From Turnera subulata (lineage: Eukaryota > Streptophyta > Magnoliopsida > Malpighiales > Passifloraceae): a stretch of 64,000 bases of DNA. Below are positions 11,027 to 23,479 of the stretch, piece by piece (position 1 is the first letter of the stretch; every line of letters begins with the position of its first letter). The position numbers were made by a program, and so were the translations under genes. The DNA lies in assembly GCA_028386065.3 (NCBI GenBank), contig JAKUCV010003272.1, forward strand, positions 342,410 to 406,409, read 5' to 3'. The notes under the pieces are model-generated. The model did not search any database and was not told the DNA's origin. It was given only the letters and a program-made list of their open reading frames with translations.

Positions 11027-13337
11027 TTAAAGAAATTTTAAAAGGTGAAAAAGGTCATATCTACACATGGTGGGGAAACATAGGCTGGGAAAAGAATCCT
11101 CGAGAAATAAAAGGTAAAAAATTCATTCCTGCACGTGGAGGTGGAGCATAGGCCAATTTTGGCCCATGCATGTCTCGAACAACCTACGACCTTCGATACC
11201 TCAAATTGCCAACCCTCGGAGCAGATCAATGAGTGGAAAGAAATAGTGAGTCTTCTTCATTCTTCAATCTTCACCATGTTAATTAAAACTAATATATATC
11301 TGGTGAATTCAACTCCTACATCATATAAGATGTGTTATGAACTAAATTCCTACAGATATAACATTTATAATCCATGTACTTCTTGTCTGCGAATTCTCAT
11401 TTCCATATTATTTTCACACAAACAAGATACAATACAATGACCTCAATAATATTTGCCGATGAATTAATTAAAACTTTGATTCCCATTTTTAATTAGCAGG
11501 ACGGAAATTGTTACAATATCTTACGTGTTGCTACTACAAAGTCCGCGTCACATTCTTTCCTTTTCATGCTAATAGACGCACAAAGGCCCAAAATGCAAGA
11601 AAATTGAGCATGCTTGCTTACATACTAATGTTTACAAAATAGGATGTAAATTAAGATTGCAGGCCACCACACAGAGGAGTCCTGAAAACTACACCTGAAC
11701 TACCTTGGAAAGAAGCCACCTGACGGATATTATCAAACAAAACCAATATTGGCCCTGATTTTGGAAAGCAGTTCTTGGTGGTAAGCCACATTAAATGCGA
11801 CATTATATTGCCATACTCGTAATCAAAGCATCTCTCGTTTTTTATTGATGGCGATGTTAAAATTTTTTGCCTGTTTCATTTTCAGCTCCCTTTATTAGGA
11901 ACCAATCCTTTGTGGAGCCAACCCATGATTTCACTATCAATTCTGGTCGATACCTAATCAACCGCACACTTGGCATGCACAAAGCTGTGTGAAGTTAGGG
12001 CGACGTAGGAACGTACTAATTAACTGTTTGGTTTGGTGAAGAACAAAAACAGGTATTCAATAATTAACCATTTTCCTTAAGCAAAATGGTCCACCAAATG
12101 CAAATGCATAAGGGAGCATTGGTAGTAAAACATAAGAAAGCAAAAGAAAGATAACAGAGAGAGAGGGAGAGAAAGAGAGAGTGTATCCAACGAGGTGGGT
12201 CTAACTGGCTAGGGTGGTCTCATCTCATCACCATTCATTTGGTTTGGCTATGCCGAAAATGGTTATGTGATTTATGATGATCCGTCGGGTCTTATCTTGA
12301 TCAGTCAATTCTGGGCAAAAGAAAACGATCCCCCTGAAAATTCTTTTTCACTTTCAGAAAATCCCAAGGATGGTGGGTGGCATATGAAGGGTGGAGCCTG
12401 GTAATACGTGTGCAACATTACAAAACTACTACCTCTTTCTTTCCGATGTGGAATTCCGTCACATTCTCCCCCATCGAATCCGACGACGCCCCTGTCGTCG
12501 ACCAGGCACCCTACTTACTCCGTCCCCACGGAACGCTTGGCGTGACATCGGAGTTGGGTCGGGTCAGCTCGCTACCACATGTCACGGGGTCATTACCCTC
12601 TCCTCAAAAGGTCAACCTAGTGGGGTGTGCAGCACCCCTGTATATATGGTCCAAGACCTTCCCCTTCCTTTTTGGGATTCCGTCACAATTGGCTCCCCCC
12701 ATATATGGAAATGGATAACAGCAAAATGGGTACAACCAGATATCATTGTTGTCAAATGACACCGAAGGAACAGAAATGCGGGAGAAAACAAATTAATTAA
12801 CACTGAAAATTGTACGTGCGTGGCGTTCTTCAATTAGAACTTCTATTATGCCTATGAATGAAATTGATGTTGCATAATCATACGTAAGGAACTAGGAGCA
12901 GGTAACCATAAAAGTGGGTATGCATCATGTATCATGCAACATCATCGATAACTTGATTAATCATTTGTGAGGAGAGTCATTGCGGATTACGTACGATATG
13001 TTCTGCGCGTTGCCGGACCAGAAAAATTATATTCCCGCACAGGTAAAGAATTAATGAGACACATAAAGCAGCTTTGCGTTGAAATCCATTGCATGACAAG
13101 ATGCTAAATGAACATTTAGTTTTTGGGGTCAAAATTACAGCATAAATAAATATACAAAGACGGGCCGGGGACAAAAAGGAATGAAAGGGAAACAAATTAA
13201 AGGGCTTAAAAGTAAAACCATCCAGAAAGCCAGAAGCTTTTTAACTTGTAATGCCAACCGAAAACAAACACGATTTTAAGTTCTTTTTTTTTTTACAGGA
13301 AAGAGAAAGAGGAAGAGGGGGGACAAGTAGTGGCTAT
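11027..13337. other. Intergenic, downstream of the coiled-coil gene
   Basis: No convincing gene. Contents seen: an AT-rich tract 11240-11480, a GA-rich microsatellite at about 12150-12182, and a GC-richer stretch 12460-12710. In that stretch two overlapping ORFs (113 and 122 codons) lack known domains and conserved neighbours. Sequence close to 13337 should contain the 3'UTR and polyadenylation site of the minus-strand gene at 13338-15057. Confidence 0.5.
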
Positions 13338-15057
13338 TCATTGGTCATTGGGCTTGTGTTTTCTGCTGCTTGCTTTCACCACTTTCTTAACAAGTCCCTT
13401 CAGCCCCTTCTTGTGTGCCTTCTTTTCAGTCTCCCCTGCCTCCTCTTTGCTCCTCTCGGCCTCCAGCTCTTCCTCCAACTGCACACACAACTGAAAAAGG
13501 GTTTAAGGTTAAAAAAAAAAAAAGAAAGAAAGAAGAGAGGACTCATAATTAGTCTAACCAACAACTCAAACTATATATATATATAATCCAATAAACCATG
13601 GTTCGTCATTCTAACTAAAATATATGCCTAACTAAATGAACAACAACAATTTACTTATTTAAATAGTCAGTCGCTGACCTTGAACACACGCCCCTCTACA
13701 TGGTCAATTCTCTCGATGAGGCTGCCTTTGGCTTCGGTCTCCATCATAACATAACTGATGGGACGGCAGTGCTTCTCTAGACTCTTGGGTGAGAAATCGG
13801 CCCATGATGCCTGCCCTTCGCTTGCCAGGGTTCCACTTGATGGGGTGGATGCACACGAGCTCTTTGGGGATGATCTGCTGCATCCTCTGATTTCCTCTAG
13901 CTGCTTCAGCTGATAATTAATTAAATAAACAAATTAGGAATAAACATACCCCCATGAAAAACACACACACATATACATATGATCAGTACACATTAACTAA
14001 TTAAGATAAATAACATTCTTGATGTTTCTTTTTTCGACAGTTTATTCGCCCCACAGATCCGTAAAACTGTAAGGTTCACATCTGATTTCCCAATATCATA
14101 TGAATTGAGTCATTCGAACATCGGCGATGGACCGTTAACTAAAAAAAAAGCTAACCTTTGTAATTTCACGTGCAAATAAAAGAAACATCATCTACTCTTC
14201 TTACCTTGTAATGGCCCGTTTATCCATTTTTTTTAAAAAAATAATCCTAATACCTTTTACGCACCCTAAATATTGAAGCATGACCTTAAAGAATAGCAAC
14301 TAGAGCATTTCTATTTGTTATACCTTTATTGAAAGCAGCCTTTCTCTTTTTTTTTTTTTTCTTTTTATCTTCAATGGATAAAGCATCTTTATTCTGAAGG
14401 ATTTCAGATCCTTCTTTTGACCTTGGTGCTTACTTTTCTCGATTTAACTTTTAACGTTAACGTCTACCATCGACACCGAGCCAAAGTGATCACTAGAAGC
14501 GCAATATATAGATATATACAATATGCTTTTACTTTTTCCTCATATGATACATATATATGATAGACTACTACACTGTTTTTATCCCTTATTGTTTTCTCTT
14601 TCTGGCACAGGAAGACCATAGTAGTTGATTACTTGAGAAATTACAATTAAGTGAAAGTTACCTATTTCGTTTGAAATGTGAATAGGAATATGCTAAAAGG
14701 GTGCTACCATGCACACTCTACGGCATGGGCTGAAGATGGTCAACATCAAATTGAATGGACAGAAAGAAAAAAACATGCAGTGCAACATTGTATGTATCAG
14801 AGAGCCACTCAACCTCTTTTATTTTTGTGATAATGCACACTTGCTTGAAACTCTAGAAGACTATCCAATCCACAAAAGTAGTAGTATCACAACTAGTGCC
14901 CCTTTTTTTTTTTGTTTTTTGAAGATGGAAAATTAAGAAAAAAATCAAAGAAGATGAAAATTCATAAGAATCTAAAAAAGATTCCCGGCCCAACACCACT
15001 TACCAGGTTATCCAAACGGTCTAGTCTAGACAGTATTGGTTCTTCACCGATGGCCAT
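13338..15057 (-). CDS. Small coiled-coil protein of unknown function, three exons
   Basis: Predicted from splice signals and codon continuity. Exon 1 is 15057-15004, starting at ATG and coding MAIGEEPILSRLDRLDNL, donor CTG|GTAAGT. Exon 2 is 13909-13679, acceptor TTATCAG, beginning LKQLEEIRGC, donor AAG|GTCAGC. Exon 3 is 13490-13338, acceptor TTTTTCAG, stop TGA at 13338-13340. All junctions are phase 0 and give about 145 residues. An alternative acceptor 12 bp downstream would shorten exon 3 to 13478. Leucine heptads occur at residues 7-25, and again near residues 80-110 (IERIDHVEGRVFKL, then QLEEELEAERSKEE). The middle is Ser/Pro-rich and the C-terminus is Lys-rich (KKGLKGLVKKVVKASS). No enzyme domain, signal peptide or membrane segment is seen. 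The function is not recognised, but the pattern resembles conserved small plant coiled-coil proteins. Confidence 0.75.
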
Positions 15058-15253
15058 TGTTCCAATAATTCCCCTCTCGGTCGGAAAGCAACACAACACA
15101 AGGTAGTCTTATTATGTGTAAGAAACAACAGAATGGCTGTCCAAAAATTCGTTAAATCTTTTGAGAGATTCCTCTTTAGCCCACCAACCAAAACACCGTT
15201 TCCCCCCAATATATGTAATCCGATGGCAAGAGCCACGTTTCTGGAGCCAACTG

Positions 15254-15322
15254 CACGTGTTACCTTCCGCTGGCTCACACGTGGGTAGGGCATAAATGTG
15301 TGGTAGTCTCGTGTACCACGTG
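15254..15322 (-). promoter_or_regulatory. Three G-boxes upstream of the coiled-coil gene
   Basis: Perfect CACGTG hexamers at 15254-15259, 15278-15283 and 15317-15322, about 200-265 bp upstream of the start codon at 15057. G-boxes bind bZIP and bHLH factors. The latter two lie in ACACGTGG and CCACGTGG contexts that resemble ABA-response elements. Clustering suggests light- or ABA-linked control. This is inference, since the transcription start is unknown. Confidence 0.5.
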
Positions 15323-15760
15323 GGATATTGGTGGTGGGGGGATCATGATAAGGATTGTGATGACGCACGCACACAATTGTGGTGTTTACACATCATCATC
15401 ATGGATCGGTTTTGCATGCAAGATTTGGGAACGAACGTGGAGGTGATCGATGGGGGGCAAAACCAAACCCCAGGAACATTGGGACAAGGCAATCCTTCTG
15501 GAGCTGCTGCGTTAAGGTAGTACAGAGAAGTATTGTTAGCATAAAAAAAAAAAAAAATGATTGGTCACAGGCCGGAGGATCTAAATAAGTCATGTGTGCT
15601 TGGATTCGGATTGTAATCCCATCTATATGCTTAATTAGGTACTAAAGTACTCCTGAGGAGCATCACGTAGAGCAAACACATATATAAATGAGTACAAAAA
15701 CTCCCCAGAAATGTCAAAACCGGCTCAGTACATAAATGAAAATGTGCAACACCATAAGTA
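15323..15760. other. Upstream region of the coiled-coil gene, nothing else recognised
   Basis: Contains an A15 run near 15543-15557. The short ORFs on both strands are dominated by it and show no domains. Confidence 0.4.
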
Positions 15761-15761
15761 A

Positions 15762-16050
15762 CTCCCTCCGTACCGCTTTTGTTCTAGAAAATAAAATTTT
15801 TGTTCCACTCTCATAAGATTCTAGATAATTTTAAACATTTCTTTTCATCAAAATAATTCTCATTTTTATTTTTCAATTTTGCTATCTCTTTTATCTTTTT
15901 CTTTCATCTTTTAAATTCATAATTATATAATAAAAAAAACTAATTTAAACAGTTTTTATCTAAAATGAATCAAAGTTAATCATACCTTATATTTAATTAT
16001 TATGCGAAAATCTAAGAAGGTTGGGTGGGTGGGATTGAGGAAGTATTATG
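15762..16050. mobile_element. Possible Stowaway-like MITE remnant
   Basis: 'ctccctccgt' at 15762-15771 is the hallmark start of Stowaway/Tc1-mariner MITEs and is followed by about 240 bp of AT-rich DNA. The expected inverted copy at the other end is not clear: only a weak 'ggtgggattgagg' is present near 16026-16038. The call is tentative. Confidence 0.3.
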
Positions 16051-16746
16051 TAGAGTCCAGAATTTGCCGGTACTAAACTCCTCAGGATCCAAATTAAATT
16101 CATGGTTGGAATTACGATGTTTGAAGTTGGGAAATTCAAGTGGGTGTACTAGGCCTCGACACCCTCCAAGCCTTTGTGCAAAAAGTCCGTCCAATCGACT
16201 GTATCATCATCTACTATTGAAATAGGAAGTTGGAAACTCAAAACTTTTGGGCTTGTGCATTTGCGAACTGCGAGGACGAACACAACCTATTTCATGGGGT
16301 TCACTCACTCACTCAGACATATTTCTCACTCACACCCCGAAATCAGGTGAAGCGCATAATTCTTCCAATTCCCAAACTCAAAAAGTTTAAACTGACTACA
16401 GGCTAGCCGAATCCCAAATGTTCTCCGAGAGACGAGCCTATCATCGATAACTAATAAATAGAGAAAAAAATGATGAGACGAGATCTGTAGGAAGTGAGAC
16501 ACGAAACCGAGGCCAGAATTGTAGATTCTACTGTAACATTACTTTTAAATGAATAAAAAGGTTACAGACAGACGTTGATTTGTTTTGTCCACACAAGTTT
16601 TTTGTCCAAGGCATTACAGAATGGTCACCCAAACAATAAAATAATTTAGTACCACCTATTATCTGCACAGCACATTACGTGAATTACAACAAAAAATATG
16701 AGGCCTCACCTCCTTAGACTCCGATGAGGGTATCAACCTACGTAAT
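16051..16746. other. Intergenic and CESA 3'UTR region
   Basis: The right part, roughly 16560-16746, should be the 3'UTR of the minus-strand cellulose synthase gene. No perfect AATAAA was found on that strand close to the stop. No other gene is recognised. Confidence 0.4.
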
Positions 16747-19700
16747 TTAACAGTTGATTCCACATTCCTGGACGTCCGGACCGGTGACCCTGGTAGTGAA
16801 GGGATCAACCCGCACCCACAGTAAGGAGAATATGGAAGCCAAGAGGATAGACCACACCACAACAATGGTGGGTGTCCGGTTTTGACGACCCATCAGACCT
16901 TTAAGGAAAGGATAGAGATGGATGATCACCCAGAACGCGAAGAAGAGCTTCCCAAAGAGGGGACCCCATGACTGATAACCACTGTTAATGGCGTAGGATA
17001 TTCCGGCAACCACACCCACCAAGTTGACAATTATGAGAGTGGTGGGTGGGATTAGAAGTGTTGTCCACTTAAACAAGTATAGTTCCGCGAAATCTCCATC
17101 CTCGTCTGATGCCTTGGATGTCACAGTGAAATTGGTATCAATGCCTGCAAGTACTTTTAGCAGGCCTTGGAAAACAGCAAAAAGATGGGCAGAAACACCA
17201 CCGATGACCCAAAATTGTTCATTTCTCCACCATTCATCTATACCGACACCGCTCCACCTCATCTCCAAGATACCAGTTGCGAAGATGGAAAGAAAGAGGG
17301 ATATAAACCATATACTTGCGATGTTACTGATCTGCATCCAGAATAAGCAAGCCAATAAGCGGTTTATCAGTAATCTATACATGCAAAACTTCATGAATAG
17401 CAAAGAGCGAAGCATTTAAACAAGGTAACAAATGATAAGTACGTAGAGATATATCTGCAACATTACAAACCTGTGGAATAATGAACTTGTTTGTAAGTAG
17501 ACAGACAGCTGGAAGGGTGCAATACAAGAGAAGAGGGATGGCAGTGACTGGATAAATGGTTGTATTAATGTATGCAAACCTCTCTAGCCATTTTAGCCTA
17601 CCACCATAACCGTACCAAATTGGACAATGCCGGCTGAGGAGAATTTCAACAGAACCCAAAGCCCATCGAAGCACTTGATTCAGACGGTCAGAAAGATTGA
17701 TAGGAGCAGAACCTTTAAAGGCTGGGCGCTTGGGCATGCAATAAATTGATCGCCAACCACGGGCATGCATCTTGAATCCTGTAAGAATATCTTCTGTGAC
17801 AGAACCATAGATCCATCCAATCTGCAATATCAAGAATTGAGGATCTCATATTTAATCAGGCAGCACAAAATTACAAGAATTCTTTTTTTTTTTTTGAACA
17901 TAAAATACAAGAATTCTTAGAGCACATAAGTATCTCAACCAATGATATAGACGGTATGTTGGCTCATATGCTCAACCATGGAATACATATTTTTGGTTGT
18001 AAGGTTTGCCTGCTTATGCTGACTTCCATTTGAATCATGACACTTGATTAACGAAATACCAATAAATTCTTCAAAAGAAAATCTCTAATGGTGGAAAAAG
18101 GAAAGGCTTCCAGCAATGTAGGTTAAGCACCAAAGCAAAGAAAATAATGTACCTCAGTTCCCCACTCTGTCTTGTCTTCATAACCACAGCTGATAACATG
18201 AATAGCCTCTTTAAGAAGAGTTTCTGGTGTTGCTGACTGAGGAACACCACCATTCTCCATAAGTGTGGATGCAACGAAGACAGAAGATTGACCAAACCTT
18301 TTCTCGAGGCTCATTTGTGACATAAGTAGCGACTTCTCATCATCAAATCCAGCTCCTAAATTCACAGAGAAACATAGGAACCAATGAGTCCTGCCCAACG
18401 GAATCCATACATCACACATTTCACAACAATATTATCTTCAACTTGCACCAATTAGTTTCATGGTTGCTGTTTTATTAAGTAACAAGAATTAGTAACAGTA
18501 AAAGGAATCATGGACGATCCATTAACTTTGGTGTTAATACGTTTTACTGTTCATATGCAGTTAAAAGAGAAAAAAGCATGCGCCATCAACTAGCATGCCA
18601 AGACCACATATTTAAAAAATGGGGGATAATTCTACCTTCAATACCCTCTTCTATATCTTCAAGATTGAAAATTGGCACAGTGGGATCCACATGCTTTCCA
18701 GATTTCTTCTTATTTGAGCCCTTTTTATTTGATTTTGAATTCTTCTTTCGTGATCCACCACAGAGTGAAGATAACAGCCCAGGCTTCTTATGCTTGGGCT
18801 TCAGAGGAGGTTCATAACCATACAACGCCGTTCTATTGAAGACACATCCAGTACCCACATATACTGGTCCTTGAATGCCATCCAATCCCCTCAGATTGAT
18901 CTAAAATCAGAAGGTAAAAGCATAAATATCATATAAAAAATAGTTCACGTGAAACCTAAATCATCATGCTATTGTCAAAAATAAATATACCCCCAGGGAG
19001 GAATGCCAATGCACTACGAATCTACAATATTCTACAATAAATAGAGTGCAGAATTCCCTCTGAGAAAGAATACCAAACTCACATCAAAGAATACAGTATT
19101 CCTGTTGGCATATCGGTCATTTCTATCAATACCATCAAATCTTTGTGGAAACTGAACGTAACAAACATGTTTCCCAAGGTTGGGATCCATCATAAAACAC
19201 ATTGCTTCCCTCAAAGCCTTGCTGTTATTTATGTAGTGATCACAATCAAGATTCAACAAGAAAGGTCCATTGGTAAGCACAGCTGATACACGAACCTGCA
19301 AGACACAAGATTTCCAACCTCAGTGAGAACATCCCCATACACAAACACATTGAACTCTGAAACTATCTCGCAAATTACTCACAAGGGCATTCATGGCACC
19401 AGCTTTTTTGTGGTGTTGGAAACCTGGACGCTTTTCACGAGAAACATAAACTAACCGTGGCAGCTCATTGCCCTCAGCATCAAGTCCCCCACTTTGACCC
19501 AAGAAAACCTGAAGGCAAAACCAAAACAAGTCTTGAGTTAGCTAAAATTGTAAGCACCTCAGGTTAAGAAGCCTAACTGAATCACAATAAAAAATTTTGC
19601 ACAAATTGAAGTTACGTTGTAAGATTGGAAATGAAATAAAAAGAATTAGACCTGTGAGCGTAGGAGGTAATATTATGCTGATTTACAAGGCATAACAAAG

Positions 19701-22700
19701 ATATTTTGGATGCATTTAATCTAACAGTAATTTAAGACATTAGATAAAAACTATAATAGAAATTTATCATCATTGTGAAAATATAGTAAAATCAAAACAA
19801 ATTTGAAAAATAAACAGATTCCCAAAGCAATGGTCAGTATACAACTAAAAGAACATAAGTTGTCACCTGGATCATTCCTGGATGATCTCTGGTATTATTT
19901 CCAGGCCAAGGGGTCCCATCTTGCATAATCCATCCTTCTTCTGGAACTTTTTGTGCCTTGGCAACAAGGCCATTTATACGGATTTTAAATTCTTCATATT
20001 CTCTCTGCAAATAATAAGGACTAAGACCAGTGAGATTCAGTTGCAAAAGAAACAAGCGTAATAACAAGTATAACCAAGAGTAGCACAAAGTTTCATACCT
20101 TCATAGCTCTACGATCTTTGACAAATGATGGCTGCACTTTATCCTTCAAGTAATCAATCTTCTGTGTGAAGTACCATTCTGGGGCTCGAGGTTCAATGCT
20201 GTATTTCTTGCAGAAAGGTACCCATTTCCTAGCAAACTCTGAAGTCTCAGCCAAAGCTTCAAATGTCAACATTGCGGCACCATCATCAGAAACATAGCAA
20301 GAGACCTTGTCAACAGGGTAGTCAACAGCAAGAATAGACAGCACCGTGTTTGCTGTCACGAGAGGAGGTTCCTTCAATGGGTCCACGGTACTGACAAAAA
20401 TATCAACAGCAGCTAATTGGGATGGTTCCCCTTCACGATCATATCTGCAATATATGGAGAGAAGTTTGAGTTTGAACATGCCATGAAATATCAAAACTGA
20501 AATCAGTTGGTAGATATGAAAGCATCAAAATAATTATTTTACCTTAAAGCAAGCCTGTCGAGATATGTTTCGCGATTTACAGGCAGCCATTTGGGGAACT
20601 GATCCAATATCCAGGATATTGCAAACCAAATCTCGCATATCACAGAAATTAGCCATAAAGCGTATGCATTACGGACAGGGTTCGTTATTCGATAGTGCAA
20701 GAAAATGCACAGGATAACAAGACGCAAAACAATAACCATCCTGTATGGATTAATTCTGGATGAGGGGATGGACACCTTCCTCGAGAGAGGTTGTCGAGCT
20801 TCATCATTCCTGCAAAGAAAGACGCTGACATGAGACAAGAGACCTTATTATACAGTATTTGAAAAGCCACCTAAATCATTTCTCCCTCTCTTTTGTTAAT
20901 ATAGATGCTAATAGATTAGCTCATTTAGCTGCAGAGTTAGCCCCCCGTTTTTGTCCAGGCATAACATTACTGAATCCCTATCCTGCTGTAATTAGTGATC
21001 TCATACTTGAGGATGGGAGCTAGCTGATGTTTTGCTTTTGTATACCCTATAGGTAACATCGTTTGTACTCTGTGTTTATGCATCAATAAATACGGTCCAG
21101 GTTTTGACCAAAAAAAAGGAATGAAAAGCCAAAAAACAACCACACTTGCAATAATAATCCAATAATGGTGTATACCCATCAGCAAGAACACTGTTAAGAA
21201 TAATTACAATGACTCATATTCCAAAAAATACAGGATGATTCCAGGCATTTTATGTTGGTAAGTGAGTTCAAGTAGTTTTTAATTGAAATTTTAGGCTTCC
21301 ACAACAGCACAGCAACATAAAAACCAACCAGAGCAGGAAGAAAAGCATTTAATAGAGTTTTAAAAAAGTGGAAACAGACAGTAGGGAGTCCTCCACAAGC
21401 ACGTCCGTGCTAGCATCAATATCGCCAGCACCCCTTTCGGAAGGAGCTTGGCCAGTGCTCATAGGGGCGGCAGGGGCGACATTCTTGTCCTGCTTCATTT
21501 TCCAGCCATCCACCCTCTCTTTCCATGCTACATTGCCCAACCCTGGTGAGCCAAACTCCCTCACTGGATCCACAACCCTGACATTGGCTGCAAAAAACAC
21601 AACCGGGCCATAGAATGAGGACTAAGTATGACCACACATAACCCTGGTCCTAGTGAACATTACATGACAAAGAGACATTACGTGATTGATTGACATCAGC
21701 CGCATAAGGCAGAGAATGGATGCGCTTTGCGCCACCAATTCCTGGAGATGCCATAGAAATATGCTCTGGGGATGCAGCAGACAACTCTCCAGAAACCTAC
21801 AAGTGTTGGAACATTAATTTCATTCTGTTTCATAACAAAATAACAGCATGACTGAACCTCAATAACTTACCTCATGTCCATTGGTTAGAAGAGGAATGTG
21901 ATTATGAGAAACCTCTCTGTCATAACTTGGAGCACCAACATCCTCTCCTCGTCCATAAGACATGTGCCAGCTCAGCATTCGTTCTGCAACTTTCTGCTTT
22001 TGGTTCTGATTTTCAGAAGAGTAGTTCAAATCGCTAGCATTGTCATCAGCATCGATGTCTTCTTCTCTATCACCAAGCATGGCAGGGCTACCTGGAACGA
22101 TCAATGCAAATGATGATGATGTGAGATTCTGAGTACTATCGAAAAGAAGGTGGGTCACAAATGACGAAGATTTCCATTTTCCAATTTATTTGTAGAAGTT
22201 TTCAGCAACAACAATGTGACAGTACTTTGGAAAAAGTAAATGCGCCCTACAAACTATGAGTTGCATTCAACATTGGAATCACAATCTTTATCAGTTAATC
22301 GGTAGTATGCAATAAGAGTTGATTGTGAATAGACCTTTGTGCCTTCTGTATCTGGTTTTGCATTGAGGGCATGTCTGATTCCCATCCTTCCTCTCATACT
22401 CATAGCACGGCCGACACACTGGAAATGCACAAACATTACAAGCAACGAATGGATCGCCATCAACAGTCTTGCCAACATTGTCACTGCATATCTGGCAGAC
22501 CTGCCCACCCATGCTCTTTGTGGGTTTTACCTGAGTGACCAAAGAGAACTCGATAAGAAACCTCATAAAGAATCTTCTATAGAAAAGAAATTCCACGGAC
22601 TAGAGTATCTAGTAACGCACAAACAATAATACTTTTGTAGGGTTAGAGAGGGCGTGTTGCAGAGAACAATTATAGTTGAAGCATTTTGATGAAATTGATG

Positions 22701-22793
22701 CTGTAACTGATCAGTTACCAGCACAGCCCATCAAATTTTAGTTAAGGGAGAAAGGATTTTGAAACTCACCCCAGTTTCACCTTCTGATTCCAT
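16747..22793 (-). CDS. CESA3: Cellulose synthase catalytic subunit, CESA3 clade, 14 coding exons
   Basis: Transfers glucose from UDP-glucose to growing beta-1,4-glucan within the plasma-membrane rosette. CESA3-type subunits serve primary walls. Exons on the minus strand: 22793-22770, 22530-22335, 22091-21871, 21796-21682, 21587-21380, 20809-20543, 20444-20099, 20004-19867, 19508-19383, 19295-19083, 18900-18636, 18355-18153, 17821-17471, 17331-16747. They total 3258 bp, giving 1085 aa, with GT-AG introns and consistent phases throughout. The N-terminal RING-type zinc finger uses C20, C23, C39, C42, C47, C50, C62 and C65. Two membrane helices lie near residues 277-325. Catalytic motifs are DDG (397-399), DCD (564-566), TED (783-785) and QVLRW (823-827). 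The last part holds the C-terminal membrane helices. The C-terminus, [11 protein letters not shown], is typical of the CESA3 clade. The start MESEGETG also fits that clade. No stop or frameshift is seen, so the gene looks intact. Confidence 0.95.
20869..21121 (+). mobile_element. 5'-truncated LINE tail in CESA intron 5
   Basis: The intron between coding exons 5 and 6 contains, antisense to the gene, the C-terminal RNase H end of a plant LINE. It reads [19 protein letters not shown], continues to LEDGS and stops near 21026. A 3'UTR with an AATAAA (about 21085) and a poly(A) run at 21109-21117 follow. A 9-bp target duplication (tgaaaagcc, 20860-20868 and 21122-21130) flanks it. The insertion does not disturb splice sites. 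Confidence 0.8.
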
Positions 22794-23445
22794 AGAACGG
22801 ACTCCTTGGTTCCGGACTAAGACCAATGGACAAAAAATGGCAGTTCAGTCTCAGCAAACACCATTCATTCCTTGATATACACAAAGGTATCTTGCTTTTC
22901 TTATACTTCCTCCACAAAAGCAAGTCCTTCTTCTAGCCTAGATCTGCAAGCAAAGAGACTGACAATGAGATTGCCTCTCTAGACAAGCACAGTTTAACAG
23001 CAAAACAGAAGCAAAGAGTGTCAAGATAGGATAAAAAAAAAAAAAAAGATATCCAATAGTATAAGTAAGAAAAATCCACTGAAGTCGATTAGCTCCACAA
23101 ATCTTCGGTCTCATCGGTAAACCAGGCAAAGATCAAGCCAAGCCAAGTACACAAAGAAAAAGAAAAAACAAAGCAATTGAGCCTCAAACCCACACAACTG
23201 ACGAGAAACCAGAACACCAAAAACCCACACACACACAAACGCAACAAAAAAAGAAGAAAAGAACAAGTAAAATACGCACAATCTAAGTACAGATCTCACA
23301 TTAAAAGAACTAAAACAGAGACCGACAGACCTGGAAGGAGAAGATTTGTTCCGGTCGATCAAAACCGAGACCAAAGTGAGAGACCGCGATACTCTTTACT
23401 GACAGCTGTTCTCTCTTTGCTATCAGTATGTATGTATGTTTTCTC
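22794..23445 (-). other. CESA 5'UTR with a leader intron
   Basis: The leader appears to be split. Upstream non-coding exon from about 23445 to 23331, donor CCAG|GTCTGTC. Intron 23330-22944, pyrimidine-rich with acceptor CTTGCAG. Second leader exon 22943-22794 ending at the ATG. Leader introns are common in plant CESA genes. The boundaries are read from consensus sites only. Confidence 0.6.
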
Positions 23446-23470
23446 TTTCTTACTTATGTTTTATAATATA

Positions 23471-23478
23471 TTTATATA
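23471..23478 (-). promoter_or_regulatory. TATA box of the CESA gene
   Basis: Minus-strand TATATAAA in the context ACTATATAAATA, about 680 bp upstream of the start codon and beyond the inferred first leader exon. Transcription would start near 23440-23446. Confidence 0.55.
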
Positions 23479-23479
23479 G

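Noticed and set aside
12377..12759. Two overlapping ORFs of 113 and 122 codons
   Set aside because: No start context, domain, splice partner or codon bias to support them. They overlap in different frames of one GC-richer patch.
15762..16050. Confident Stowaway MITE
   Set aside because: Only one terminal motif is clear. The second inverted end and TA duplication could not be shown, so it is listed with low confidence.
21368..21613. Plus-strand ORFs overlapping CESA exons
   Set aside because: They are shadows of minus-strand coding exons with no independent support.
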